Source: Vespula vulgaris
Lineage: Eukaryota > Arthropoda > Insecta > Hymenoptera > Vespidae
Assembly: GCF_905475345.1 (NCBI RefSeq)
Contig: NC_066589.1
Coordinates: forward strand, 4,459,501-4,523,500
Length of the DNA stretch: 64,000 bases
Reading direction: 5' to 3'
The translations under genes and the position numbers were made by a program. Below the pieces are notes generated by a model. The model worked only from the letters and a program-made list of their open reading frames with translations. It did not search any database and had not been told where the DNA came from. Shown here piece after piece: positions 52,901 to 64,000 of the stretch. How positions within the stretch are numbered: the stretch's first letter is position 1; every line of letters begins with the position of its first letter.

Positions 52901-55900
52901 TCAATACGCGTCGATTCGTTTGTATATATATATATTGATAATGATATTTTTTTGCGTAAAAATTTCTATTATGATTAATTGATATCATCGTAGTAAGTAT
53001 CGCGCGACTAATTTAATGAGTTCTAATCTTATTTCTCTTTCTCCAACGAAATCTTACATACTAAAATTATAAAATATTTTGCAAATTTATGCTATGTAGG
53101 TAGCTATAATATTTTGTATCTCTTCTCGCGATCAAAAAAGTAAGAATATCAGTTGTTTATCAGGAACATGACTGGTATAAGTTCAATTGTGCTCAGATAA
53201 TCCGAACTAAGCTTTAGTTTCCTTTTTAATCATTTCCAGAATCCAGCATTCGAGGAAATATCATTTCTTTCTCTTTGAGAACGATGTAATGTTAAAAGAC
53301 AATATAGAAAATCACGAATAACAATCATTTGCGTACATATTTCTGGTTTATTAACAGTTCCTGTTGATGTAATTTCTAGGATATTTTTCTATAAAGAAAA
53401 AAGAATGAATACATATGTGAATGAACGAACAAAATTCGAATCTAATACGAAGGTTGCATATCCTATATTGCACGAATAAAAAATTCGATTTAATTGAGGC
53501 AAACGGCCGATGTAACCAGCAAATATCGGCTGATAAGATAATGGCTGACAATTATCTCGAAGATAGTCTCGTTTAAAGTGTTAGCCGAGCTACCCTGCGC
53601 AAATTAATCGAGAGAAATGCAGATAATGAAAGCTAACTCCAGGAGTTATTCGTGGATACTCGTACAGATCGTTTATACTATGTATGTATAGAGATATACT
53701 AATTCGTTTTTTTCTTTCATAAGAACTCTTTAACAATTGTCGAGACGAAACTGCAGTGTTTTCTACCACCTATTTATTAGTCAGGCATATATGTGTGAAT
53801 GCTCAACTATGTGTCATCAAAATTACGTCGCACAAAAGCATTGATGAATAAATTGCGATCTATAATTTATATTCAAGAGTAGCTAACTCCTTCGAAATAA
53901 ATGATTCGAATATACTCACCGTGTATCGTTTTATCGCGAATCTTTTCAATTTTCAAAGTATACGAACAAAAATATTTCCTGTAACTCGTTTCTTTTTCTC
54001 AATAGATAAACGAGGAAAGGAAAAAATATTATCTAGCGTGAAGAGGACTTAATCAAAGGATCAAGAAGATTTTGGTTTTTTTACGTTATCGTAACTACCG
54101 TCATTCAAAGAAGAAACATTGTTAGATATCGAAAATTTATTTTATTTGATAATTCATCGAATCAAGATTTGAACGTAGTGCTAATGAAACTTCACGATAA
54201 TCCTACATTTGATTTATGACTTAATCTCTGCTTAAAGCATTTCATAACTTTTTCTAAATTTTTCAGCTTTGCTTCTCAAACATTACATTCCCAGTCCTTC
54301 ACACAATCAACATGAGATCTTCGAACGATTGACACAGTATTGCGGCAAATCGGTTTACAATTACACGGACGGCGAAAGTGATCCATTAAAATGGGACTTC
54401 TACAACAGCTTCTACTTCGCTTATACTGTCGTCAGCACGATAGGTGAGTCGCAGCCATGTTGAAAATCAAATGATTGCAATTTCGAATGAGATTGAAATA
54501 ATTCGACAAAAAAAAATAATTGCAATTTTTGCTGTATTAAATCCCAATGAAAAAAAAAAGAAACGAATCAAATAATCAATCAACTTCAATCTAATATCAT
54601 CGAACATCCTAAAAATGTGCAGGTTACGGAAATTTAGCACCAACCAATATGCTGAGTCGCATATTGATGATGATCTATGGATTGCTCGGCATACCGATGA
54701 ACGGTATTTTATTGTCTCAGTTAGGAGAGTTCTTTGGTCACGTCTTCGTAAGGGCTCATCGCAAGTACAAATCCTACAAGAAACACCAAAATGATTATGC
54801 GAAGAAATTGACGCCGCTTGAAACAAGAAAAGCTGGTCTCGCAGCACAAATCTTCATGTATCTCATTCCTGGTTTCGTCATGTTCATCTTCTTCCCGGCT
54901 TTCCTTTTCTCTCATTACGAGGGTTGGACTTACGATGAAGCTGTTTATTATGCTTTCGTAACATTGACAACAATTGGCTTTGGAGATTATGTGGCAGGTC
55001 AGAAAAAATAATTTTTAAATAAATAAACATTCGTCCACCAAAACGCAACTAATATACCGAATAAAATAATTACATCGGCTAATATTGAGCGAAAAGAAAA
55101 CCGAAAGAGAGAATGAGGTAGAAAAAAGATCTTCCTTGAGTTAATTTCCTATCACCCCACCAGTCTATAAACAATTAAAAAATCAATTAGCAGCATCATC
55201 GGTCCAATCAATCTAGAATATCGTTAAACTGATTATGTCTCCTTGACAATCTGCACGCATAATCTTACACATAAAGCAATGTAAAAAGAACAAAGCGGCA
55301 AATAACGTAGAAGACTCGTCCGGGTCAATTGATGTTACTTGATGCTTTCAATTCTAGAAGATTTTATATCTGATATTCAATTCGTGACTTATACATTTCT
55401 TAATAAATTTTTATATGCTGATAATGCTGTTCATACGTTAAAGGCTGGACTACATTTGCTCTAACACTAAAATCATATCTTTCTGTTCATACATGCACGC
55501 AATAGAGAGAAAGACTATTTTTTTCTTGGTAAGTAAAGCCTAAATAATTGTAAGTACAGTCAATCAAGAATCATCAGATATCCGTATAATGGAAACACAA
55601 AAAATATCTAATTGTTGACATATTATCGAACAAATGACATCGTGTTCACAGGACAAGACAACACGAAGGGTAATGGATTTTTTTTCGTAATGTACAAAAC
55701 CTTCCTCATTTGTTGGATCTCCTTCGGATTAGGCTATATCGTCATGATTATGACTTTCATCGCCCAAGGTATGCGTAGTAAGAAGATCATCAGGATCGAG
55801 CACAAATTGGCGATGAATCTAAAACACACGCAAAGCAAGATATGGAACGAGTTTAACAAAGAGATCAACTACTTCCGAAGAGTCTTTAATGAGCTTCAGT

Positions 55901-58575
55901 TTTCCAAGGTCAAAGTATGTATCATGTATATCCATAATTTCGTCATTGATATCGTAAGTGTAAAGTTACCCTTTTACGTTATATTTTAGAGGGTCTACGT
56001 CGATGAATATAACTACGAAATACCGCCGACCAAATTTTTACGAAGTAATAGTTTCCCAGATCTCAGAAAGTTGATATATGGTGGCTTTGAGAGTTCAGTA
56101 CCTTTGCATCCTCGGCGTCGTGCTAACAGTGAAGTAGTACCGATGGTATGTACGAAATATATACATAATGATTATTTCAGATAATTTTTTATCAACCGTA
56201 TGTCATCCAGGACCCATTAGTACGAGTGGTATCGGAAACTGATCTCCAACGAATCGACAAAACGGCTACATTTGCTGCTCACGCGATGGTACAACCAGCG
56301 GAACTGTTAGCAAGATTGGTAAACGTTCTGGGCTACATTCCACCACCTGATGATGCTAATGATACTTCCGATTGGGATCAAGAATATAAAAACAAAGAAG
56401 ACACGAAAAAGACAGGAATCGAAGGAATCAAGGAAAAAGATATCTTTAATAAACAGAATACTTGGAACGAGTCAAGCTGGAGGATCGGTGCTGATAGATT
56501 TCCTGGTATGATGCCACGATCGAGAGCAGCTAGCGAGGTGAGATTGGATATGGGTAAAAATGATTCGAACATTCACCAACAAAACGGAGAATGGACTTGG
56601 TCCGGACCGGCTGCTTCGAGGAAGATTCAGGAATTGATAAAAACTCGTAGAACTGGTCTCTCTGGTATCAAGGACAGTAAATCGTACAAATTTCCTTCGA
56701 TCACATTACCCAAGTCGGTACCAAAGAATCTCTTCTCTCCGTGGAGACGGCAATCATCGAACAAAAAGGCATTGGACGCTGAACAGTCCATCCAAAAGGG
56801 CACTCTCCCTGATATCGATCTCGAAGCAGGAGAAAATTATTCGTCGATAACAGCACATTCTGATTTGTTTTCATCCAATTTGGACGATGTCAATGAAACC
56901 ACAACAACATCGAGACATCCATATTACACTCACACAGGTGCCAATTTCCCCAGTTTGATGGAGAGTAATAATATTTTGGAAGAGACATCTTTAGCCGATT
57001 TTCTCAGAGCTCTCACTGTTCTTCACGCAAAAATCAGCACTGTACCTAGTGATTACTCGAACACGCGTAAACCTCAAAGGAAAATGGGTACTGCTTCATT
57101 GACGCCACCTAAACTTCCAAGTCTCTTCACCTTGTTCTCGCAATCCGCAGATAGTCAAGGTCATAGTCAAAGCAATCAAAACACAGTGACCACGTCCTCC
57201 TCCAACAGGAGATACTCTCTAAGACCTAGCGAATACTCACCGGCGTCTACGCCATCGTACGCAAGACGTGGAAGTGCGATCAATCCTATTAAACCCAGAA
57301 GGTTTTCCTTGAGACCTGTTGCTACTCCAACCAGCACACCACCAGAATATACAGCGTCCTACTTGGTAAGTACACCTATTGATCTTATTATTTTCTTGAT
57401 TATACATCGTTATATATCATTTTTCTTCGTTCAGATAACTTCAATAGTTGAATATATCCGATACTTACAAATAAAAATCATTATAGAATTCGCGAACACA
57501 CGATGACCAGAAATCCCAATTTTCCTCTCTTGCGGATACTTTTGTCTACGAATCTGCTAAAAAGCCACTGGTGCAAATGGAAGGAACACCAGGTGTCTCT
57601 TCACCGATCGCAACGTTCTCAAACGTTCGTCGTTTGTCTTTACGACCTATGACCCAAATCCAACAACCACCCAGTCAACAGATTCAAGCTACCAAAGCTT
57701 TGCCACGTTGGAAAGCTGGTATGTTGCAACGACAGATCGGCAGGATGAGCGTTCATCGTCGAGTACGAGCATTCAGTTTAAGCGACGTGCAAGCAGACAA
57801 ATCTGAAAAATCTACTGGTCTAAGTCCATTAGCGATAGATGATAATGGTAAACCAGTAACGTCTATTGTTTCTTCGAGTAAACCGAATGTTTCTGCGGTT
57901 CAGAAAACAGTTACAATCGTATCACCAACGAAGAACGAAGTTCTTCGATCGGACAGCAACGAGTCGACCTCAGTCGATACTCGATCCCTCGTAAATACAT
58001 CCTCCAATCCTTTTGTTTCCTCTTTTGTAACGTCAGAAACACCTGGTAACAGTGATACTACCGATAATCTTCGATTTAAAGACGTTCAAGGGGATGAAGC
58101 AAGCAGCAATATTGCATTAAGCACTTTACAGAAAGCGTCTGAACATGAAATCAATTATAATGATACCTCTAAACAAGCTACTAACTCGGAAAACAATGAA
58201 AGGAATGTAGAAAATATGGAAGTTGCCAAAGAGATTACAGAAAAATTAATTTTCCATAACGATCCTGCCAGTTCTAAAGAGATTTTTAATGACAAATTGA
58301 CATCGTCTAAAGACGTATCGTCAGATATTAAAGATAGTTCAAAGAATAGCTCAAAATCGACGATTGATTCTACGATAAAATCTTCGAACGAGAAACCAAG
58401 GATATTCATAGATTTTTATAAAACTTCGTTAGATGTTAAAATAGAGAAGCCCAGCGTAAATCCCTTTTTGCAATACCAAGCTACAACGAGTGCTTCTCAA
58501 TACGGGAACACTAATCTTACGGAGATTAAAGGAGAAAAACGGAATGAAGCGCGAAAAGCATGGAAAAAAGAATGA
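49994..58575 (+). CDS. Ork1: Two-pore-domain K+ channel, Ork1 orthologue
   Basis: Seven exons (49994-50135, 54267-54443, 54623-54997, 55652-55914, 55990-56145, 56211-57365, 57487-58575) join to 1118 aa with all phases closed. M1 covers about residues 6-26. Pore 1 has filter TIGYGN (residues 105-110) and pore 2 has TIGFGD (223-228); M2, M3 and M4 are clear. The split GYG codon at the exon 2/3 boundary confirms the join. Downstream motifs RSNSFPDL and SETDLQRIDKTATF match Drosophila Ork1. Ork1 is a K+-selective open-rectifier leak channel at the plasma membrane, setting resting potential. The cytoplasmic tail of about 800 residues is Ser/Thr-rich and repeats RR(Y/F/L)SLRP at residues 704, 734 and 804. 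Intron 1 is about 4.1 kb. Confidence 0.95.
50136..54266. other. Ork1 intron 1 (4.1 kb)
   Basis: No exon is required by phase between 50135 and 54267. It contains a small perfect hairpin at 52412-52429 (ccagtatt, 2-nt loop, aatactgg) and short simple repeats. No separate gene is seen. Confidence 0.6.
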
Positions 58576-59608
58576 TTTATTTGTTTATAGAAAACATTCA
58601 ATGAAAATTTTATCTTTCTCTTTTCCATTTAACAAAACAGTCGGATTATATTTGTATAGATTTTCCAACTTCTATAATTTTAAAAAGATTCTGTTGTTTA
58701 TGAATTTTCACATCGACTTATCATCAACAGGTCTTCTAATCCTTTGCATCTTTCGAAATTATAAATTATGCGATATTTATAATTTAAATCAATAATTTTT
58801 AACAATGAGACATTAATTTATTCCGATCGTACAATTTCATTTACGATCAAAATTCGTAACTTCAATTCATGACAATCTTGAAAGAGTTGCATTTACGAAA
58901 AAATGAATGCAATATCGATGATATAATACAAACGTAATAAATAATTCACGCTGATCTTAGCAATATTTAACAATAGCTTATTCTTCAGACGTGGCGTGAT
59001 TATTGAGATTACACTTCTTACTCGTTTGATTACTCGTAGATCTAAGCTACTTTGTCAAAACGATAAATCGCTTTTAATTGTTAAGGTCTGTAATATAGAG
59101 GATAACTGTGATAAAGTAATTATAGTAAAAAAACATTAATTATATTGTATATATCATCATGTATTACAATGCTATGTATTTATTTCATTCATTTAATTTA
59201 GAAAAAGTTTTTCGAATTACTTATTGCAATACAATAATGACAATAACAATAATCATCTAACAAAGTTCGTTAAAAGGATTTTAGTCTTGATCAAGTTGTT
59301 AAAAATTTAACCATACGTGTTATGTAAAAGAAGATATAAACAGTTTAAAAAATGAACAAGTTTTTATTTAATATATATAATAAATTACAATGTTTTCTTG
59401 TTAATATATTTTATATTTGGCGAGGCGCATCATAAAAAAATGACTATTCTTCATCGAGTAAATAATATGGCTTATGGCCGTAAATAATGCAAATTTGTAT
59501 TTATGTACTTTAGATGAGAAAATCATTACTCAGTTAGAATGCAATGTACATGTTTATCGTTGATCTAACTATAAAAAAAAAAAAGAATAAATAATCATAA
59601 TTTGCTCG
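58576..59608. other. 3' flanks of convergent Ork1 and HisRS genes
   Basis: AT-rich; should hold the 3' UTRs of both genes. No other feature is recognised. Confidence 0.55.
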
Positions 59609-62600
59609 CTATGTTGAGTTTTGTAGCCGTTTTCGAATTTCATCGATAAGTTGATCTCTTGGTATTGGAACTTCTTTTCGCGTAGTAACTTCTCTTAAGG
59701 TGACTTCACCTCTCGCTAACTCTCCCTCGCCAAGTATTATCGCTAAAGGAATACCATTTTCTTCACAATGCTGCAACTGTGCTAATAGTTTGACGTTTTT
59801 CTTGTACGCTTGTTCGGCCTTAATACCAGCATCCCAAAGATCCGACAAAACATGCATTCTTTCTTCATGTAAATTTTTCTGAGCACTAGCTACAAATACT
59901 TCTACTTCTGTTGTTCGGATTTTCGCACCTTTATTCGCCATTTTAGCTTCTAAAACACTAAAAATACGTTCGACACCTAACGATACACCTACGCAAGGTA
60001 TGGTTTTCTTCTTGCTGTCAAACATTCCGACTAAATTATCATAACGACCACCTCCGGCTACGCTGCCGACGCCGATATCATCTCCTAAAAAAAAAATATA
60101 TATAAAAGAAAAAAACAAACACAATTACAGAGAGTAACTAAAATGTATAACAGTAAAATTAAGAATTTTTTATTATAACAATGCACATACCAGATAAAAC
60201 TGCTTCATAAATTACTCCCGTATAATAGTCAAGTCCTCGTGCAAGACTTAGATCAAAAACTATCTTGTCTATAACTTTATAGATACTACAATATTTTAAT
60301 AATAATTCCATAGAATCCAATCCGAATATAGCAGATTTCTGCATCATTAAATTTTCATCTTTTCTTAACTCCGTTATTAAATTTGCACCTCCGGACTTAG
60401 ACACGTAATTCCAAATTTTATCGGCGGTCTCTTCGTTTAGACCTTTTTCTTCTACCATTTCTTTCTTTACTTCTTCCCAAGGTGTTTTGTCTAACTTATC
60501 AACCGAAGAACAGATAGTTCTGAATTTATCTTGTGGAACACCACATGTAGCAAAGATTGCATCAAGTAATGATCTATGATTCAATTTAATTATAAATTTT
60601 CCTAGATCCAGAGATTCCAATGCGTCTGAGATTACACGAATACATTCAGCATCAGGTATCATAGGATCATATTGACCAGCAATATCAAAATCCTTAACAT
60701 AGAAATAAATATAATATATTATATATTAAATGTACAGATATTATAATTAGTATTACAAGTACTTACACATTGATAAAATTCTCTATAACGTCCTTTTGTT
60801 GTAGCTGGATTATCTCTTCTATAAACTTTGGCAATATGATATCTTTTAATACTAGATATTTTTCCCATAGCTAGATATCTAGCAAAAGGCACTGTTAAAT
60901 CATATCTAAGAGCAAGTATTTCACCTCCCTGATCTTTTAAGTCATAGATCAATTTAGAATCTTCGCCATATTTCCCTGTTAAAACATCCTAATTGTCATG
61001 TAAAATAAAATACTGCATTAATAATTAAAAAATTCTATCACGATAATATTTAATGATAAATATTTATATATACCTTTAATTCAAAAACAGGTGTATCTAT
61101 AGTTTCAGCACCATGATGTTTAAATACTGAAATTATTTTCTCCAGGACTCCCAGTCGTAATGACATATGTTCTGGATTATAGTCTCTTGTACCTTTCGGT
61201 GTTTTGAGGATGAGTTTACGTTGAACAGCATTTTCCTCTCCTAATTGTGCTTTCAAATCCAGCAGTTTTGAAACTTCATCAGCTATCTGTAAATATCATA
61301 TTTACTTAATTTTATAATAAATCATATAAAAACTACACATCCCATTTATTTACAAGATACAACGCAATGTATTTGTAAGAAGAGATATTAACTGCTTGCC
61401 TACCTGTGGGGCAATAACAGATGTGCAGTAATGTTTTCGTGCGACGATAGAAATTTTGGTACGCATCAGAGATAACATCATTTAGACAGAGAGAATATGG
61501 CGCAACCAGAATGAAAGAGAAAAGTCCGCCTCAGTGGTGATTATCAAACTAGCCGAAACAATAGACATAACATCGGTAAGCAAACTGGCAAGCAGCTGCC
61601 ACAAATTACTTTTATTTAACTATATCGAGAATGTTGTTGAGAAGAAATGGACATGTATCATTACAGTATCCGATATATGAGTTATATTAAACAATTTATA
61701 AATGAAATCATAAAATTGATTATTACATATAATACATCAGTATTTAGCAATCTATGGTAATGCTGCTTGCAAGCGACCAACTATCTCACCTTTTTATCAA
61801 GCATGTTATTATTACAACAGGAAATATCACTCATATTCTCAAGTTTTTTTGCCAAGGAAGTAAATGATGCTTCCAGGGCAGGAAAGTTTGAACGTTCAGC
61901 CTCGGTAAAACTTTTCATGTTAATATACCATCGATTTAAATGTGGCCACTTTGCAAAATTGTCATTATAATTACTTGTACATAAATTGAAAAGCTGATTG
62001 TCTTTAGATGAAGGGATCCAGCCGCATACATAGCTGATATCCGCAAATTCATTATTTAAGGTTTTTAAATCAGGCAATATATTTGAAGATCCCTAAAGAA
62101 TGAAATGTTAAAAGTATTTACAGATTGATAAATACTTCACAAATTTGAAATTTACAAAATATATCTTGAATCTATCTATTAGAAATTTAATAGAATTAAA
62201 TAAAGCTTGTTACAAAAATATTCAATTTTATTTAATGTTCCAATAAACATTTTCATTTCTTCATTCTCTTTGTTATTATGATAAAACAAATTATAAATTT
62301 TCGATTCGTCAAATATCTACAGCGAATACGAAGGCAGAATGTATTAAAAATACAAATACAAAAAAAGTTATGATAATTACAAACATTGATATACATCTTA
62401 CGATCGTGTTAAACTTTTAAATATAGAAAAACCTATCTCACAATAAAAACGATATCTGGCAATTCCATGAAAAGTAAGTACGTTTTACATCGAGTCATCG
62501 TAGCGCAATATTTCTGTTTTATATTACAAATAGAAGCAAGAACTTTAACTTATGAGTATGCACCATATGTACCGCACAGATAAAAGTAATTATTTATTAA

Positions 62601-62728
62601 CGTATTGCATTGTTGACAGTGTATGAGCATACCTGAGTTTTGTCTCCTTTAGCAGCTTTTAATTTTCGTACAAGATCTCCTTGTTCTTTCACTTGTTGCA
62701 ATAAATCCTCTCTTCCTTTATCGGCCAT
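59609..62728 (-). CDS. HisRS: Histidyl-tRNA synthetase (cytosolic and mitochondrial forms)
   Basis: Common exons (transcript order): 61074-61286, 60767-60988, 60191-60692 and 59609-60084. The cytosolic first exon is 62633-62728 (MADKGREDLLQQ...), giving 502 aa that match human HARS1 end to end. The N-terminal WHEP helices read DLVRKLKAAKGDKTQ | IADEVSKLLDLKAQLG. Class II signatures are present: motif 2 region YHIAKVYRRDNP, the HisA motif SLARGLDYYTG, motif 3 GVSLGVERIFS, and an anticodon-binding domain from about residue 400. It charges tRNA-His with histidine. A second first exon (61404-61481) predicts a mitochondrial form of 496 aa. A cassette exon (61790-62092) could raise the cytosolic form to 603 aa. 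Confidence 0.96.
61404..61481 (-). other. Alternative first exon of HisRS with mitochondrial presequence
   Basis: Starts ATGATG, encodes 26 residues (MMLSLMRTKISIVARKHYCT...) rich in Arg/Lys and Ser/Thr with no acidic residue, and ends CAG before gtaggc in phase 0. It splices directly to IADEV. It lies downstream of the WHEP exon, so it needs its own transcription start inside the gene. One gene giving cytosolic and mitochondrial HisRS is known in other animals. Confidence 0.82.
61790..62092 (-). other. Cassette exon of HisRS encoding a GST-C/eEF1B-like domain
   Basis: This 303-nt frame (101 codons) starts after a ttctttag acceptor and ends at AAAAAG before gtgaga. A stop (tag) comes immediately after the donor GTGAGA if it is read through. 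Both junctions are phase 0, so it fits between exon 62633-62728 (ending ...DKTQ) and exon 61074-61286 (starting IADEV...). The product (LNNEFADISYVCGWIPSSKDNQLF ... LNRWYINMKSF) resembles the N-terminal GST-C-like domain of eEF1B (pattern LNxxLADxSYIxGYVPSxxDxxVF ... RWYxxIKS). Human CARS1 has an alternative exon of similar kind. If included, it separates the two WHEP helices. Confidence 0.75.
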
Positions 62729-64000
62729 CACGAACCACGCGGTCCTTCTTAGTATAATTTTCGAACAGTGATATTGAACTCGTCACGCAATTTTTTCGAC
62801 TCGTTACGTTCACTTGCGCATGCGTAACATATGATTTCGTTATGATTCAACGTATCCGATTTTTAACATCAAGTTTCATTATTTAACACTGCTTCGATTA
62901 TTTTTCACTGCTACCTTTACGCTTTTTCTCCTTTTAACAATATTAATTAATTTTAATGGAAAAATTCTGATAGCAGAGTTTCCTTTTGAAAATATTTTTA
63001 AATAAAATCTGGTAAGACGTTACGACAAAAAATATTTCGTAAGTACTCTATGTATCGTACGATCTTAACCAATCCACTCGATCGCATTATAAGCACTTTA
63101 CCATTCCCTTACTTTCATCAATTATTATTTGAAACAATTACTTTCTATTCTTACCGTTACGTTCCGTGATATACTTCGTACTGAAGGCTCTTGCAAATAT
63201 ACTTCAGATACTTCGCTCGAGAGATATTTAAGCGCGCTTTTTAATGTCGTCGGTAACGTCGAAATAGCAATAACCTTTGCATATCTTTATCTCTTTTACT
63301 TCATTTATTACGTACGTTGTTCAAAAGAAGAGATACGAAATTAAATTATTCTTGACGAGTTTTCCAAGATAGTCAGATTAAATTTACAGAAAACAATTAC
63401 GACAAATAATTGGTGTATCATAGAAATTTATTGATTTCTGAAGTTTCTATCAAAGATCGATTGTAATACTTTTCAAAAGTGCAAAAAATTTCTATTGCGA
63501 AAAAATGTGTCACTTAATAACTATTGCTTAGGATATAACGTCATACAAATGGCATAATATCCAATTATTGCGTACATTGCGGTTGACAAAGATACTGTCT
63601 TAAAATATTTTTTCTACTCAATAGTAATCGACAATATCAATACTATTGTGTCATTCGAAGAAAGAGGTCATGGAAGGGGGAAAGTCATTCCCCTGAAGTG
63701 TTATTTCCCCTTGATAAATCAGACGTGTACAGTCCGGTCAACAATTTTGACAAAGCCATTCTTCCAAATTAGAAGAAAAGTACAATAGTATCGGATGACT
63801 GAACACGACCACGGCAAAACGTATTTAAGGTTCATTGAATCTTCACGTGGAAGTAGAACAATCGACATTCGTAATCCTTTCTCTTCGATAAAGTGTACAA
63901 TAAGGTGAACGAACTAATACAATATTAAAATCTAAATTGTTAAACTCCTTAAAAATGGAATGTTGATAATTTGTGGTAGTGTATGTTAAATACTAACAAT
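62729..64000. other. Upstream region of HisRS
   Basis: HisRS promoter side. Mixed AT-rich sequence to the window end, with no gene, repeat or RNA recognised. Confidence 0.5.

Noticed and set aside
61781..62077. Cassette frame as a stand-alone eEF1B-like gene
   Set aside because: It lacks a suitable start, begins at a splice acceptor, and its apparent stop lies just past a strong donor; phases match the HisRS exons on both sides.

Overview
This is AT-rich eukaryotic chromosomal DNA, almost certainly from an insect. The genes have many exons with GT..AG introns of roughly 60 bp to 4 kb. Families recognisable from their translations include an Ork1-type two-pore K+ channel, LIN9/Aly, NUP50, ZNF143/76, a PHF21A-type PHD protein, PDSS2, cytosolic/mitochondrial HisRS, a Ly6 three-finger protein and a FAM187A-type Ig protein. 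I lean towards Hymenoptera from general composition, but nothing seen here proves it. There is no bacterial, viral or CRISPR content.

Layout. 1-3165: 15 tandem copies of a 211-bp satellite monomer, arranged mostly as a three-monomer (633-bp) higher-order repeat and running off the left edge. 3166-3600: decayed, longer relatives of the repeat. 5573-7242 (+): PDSS2 (ubiquinone side-chain synthesis). 9539-19216 (-): PHF21A/BHC80-type gene whose last exon changes reading frame. 21316-23166 (+): NUP50. 24999-28133 (-): LIN9. 29493-31618 (+): FAM187A-like Ig membrane protein. 32230-34016 (+): Ly6/uPAR protein. 34956-35796, possibly starting at 38396 (-): small secreted protein of unknown function. 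36515-36754: a 224-bp hAT-type MITE with its target-site duplication. 40803-42886 (+): ZNF143/76-type seven-zinc-finger factor. 42887-49993: no gene seen. 49994-58575 (+): Ork1 two-pore K+ channel with a long phospho-motif tail. 59609-62728 (-): HisRS with alternative first exons and an unusual in-frame cassette exon. 62729-64000: no gene seen.

The genes are unrelated housekeeping, chromatin, membrane and neuronal genes, as expected for an animal chromosome; no operon-like system is present. Exon joins were made by hand from splice consensus, reading-phase continuity and family similarity. Phases close exactly for every gene except the last exon of the PHF21A-type gene. The most notable item is in HisRS: a phase-0/phase-0 exon encodes a GST-C/eEF1B-like domain and sits exactly between the two helices of the WHEP domain.
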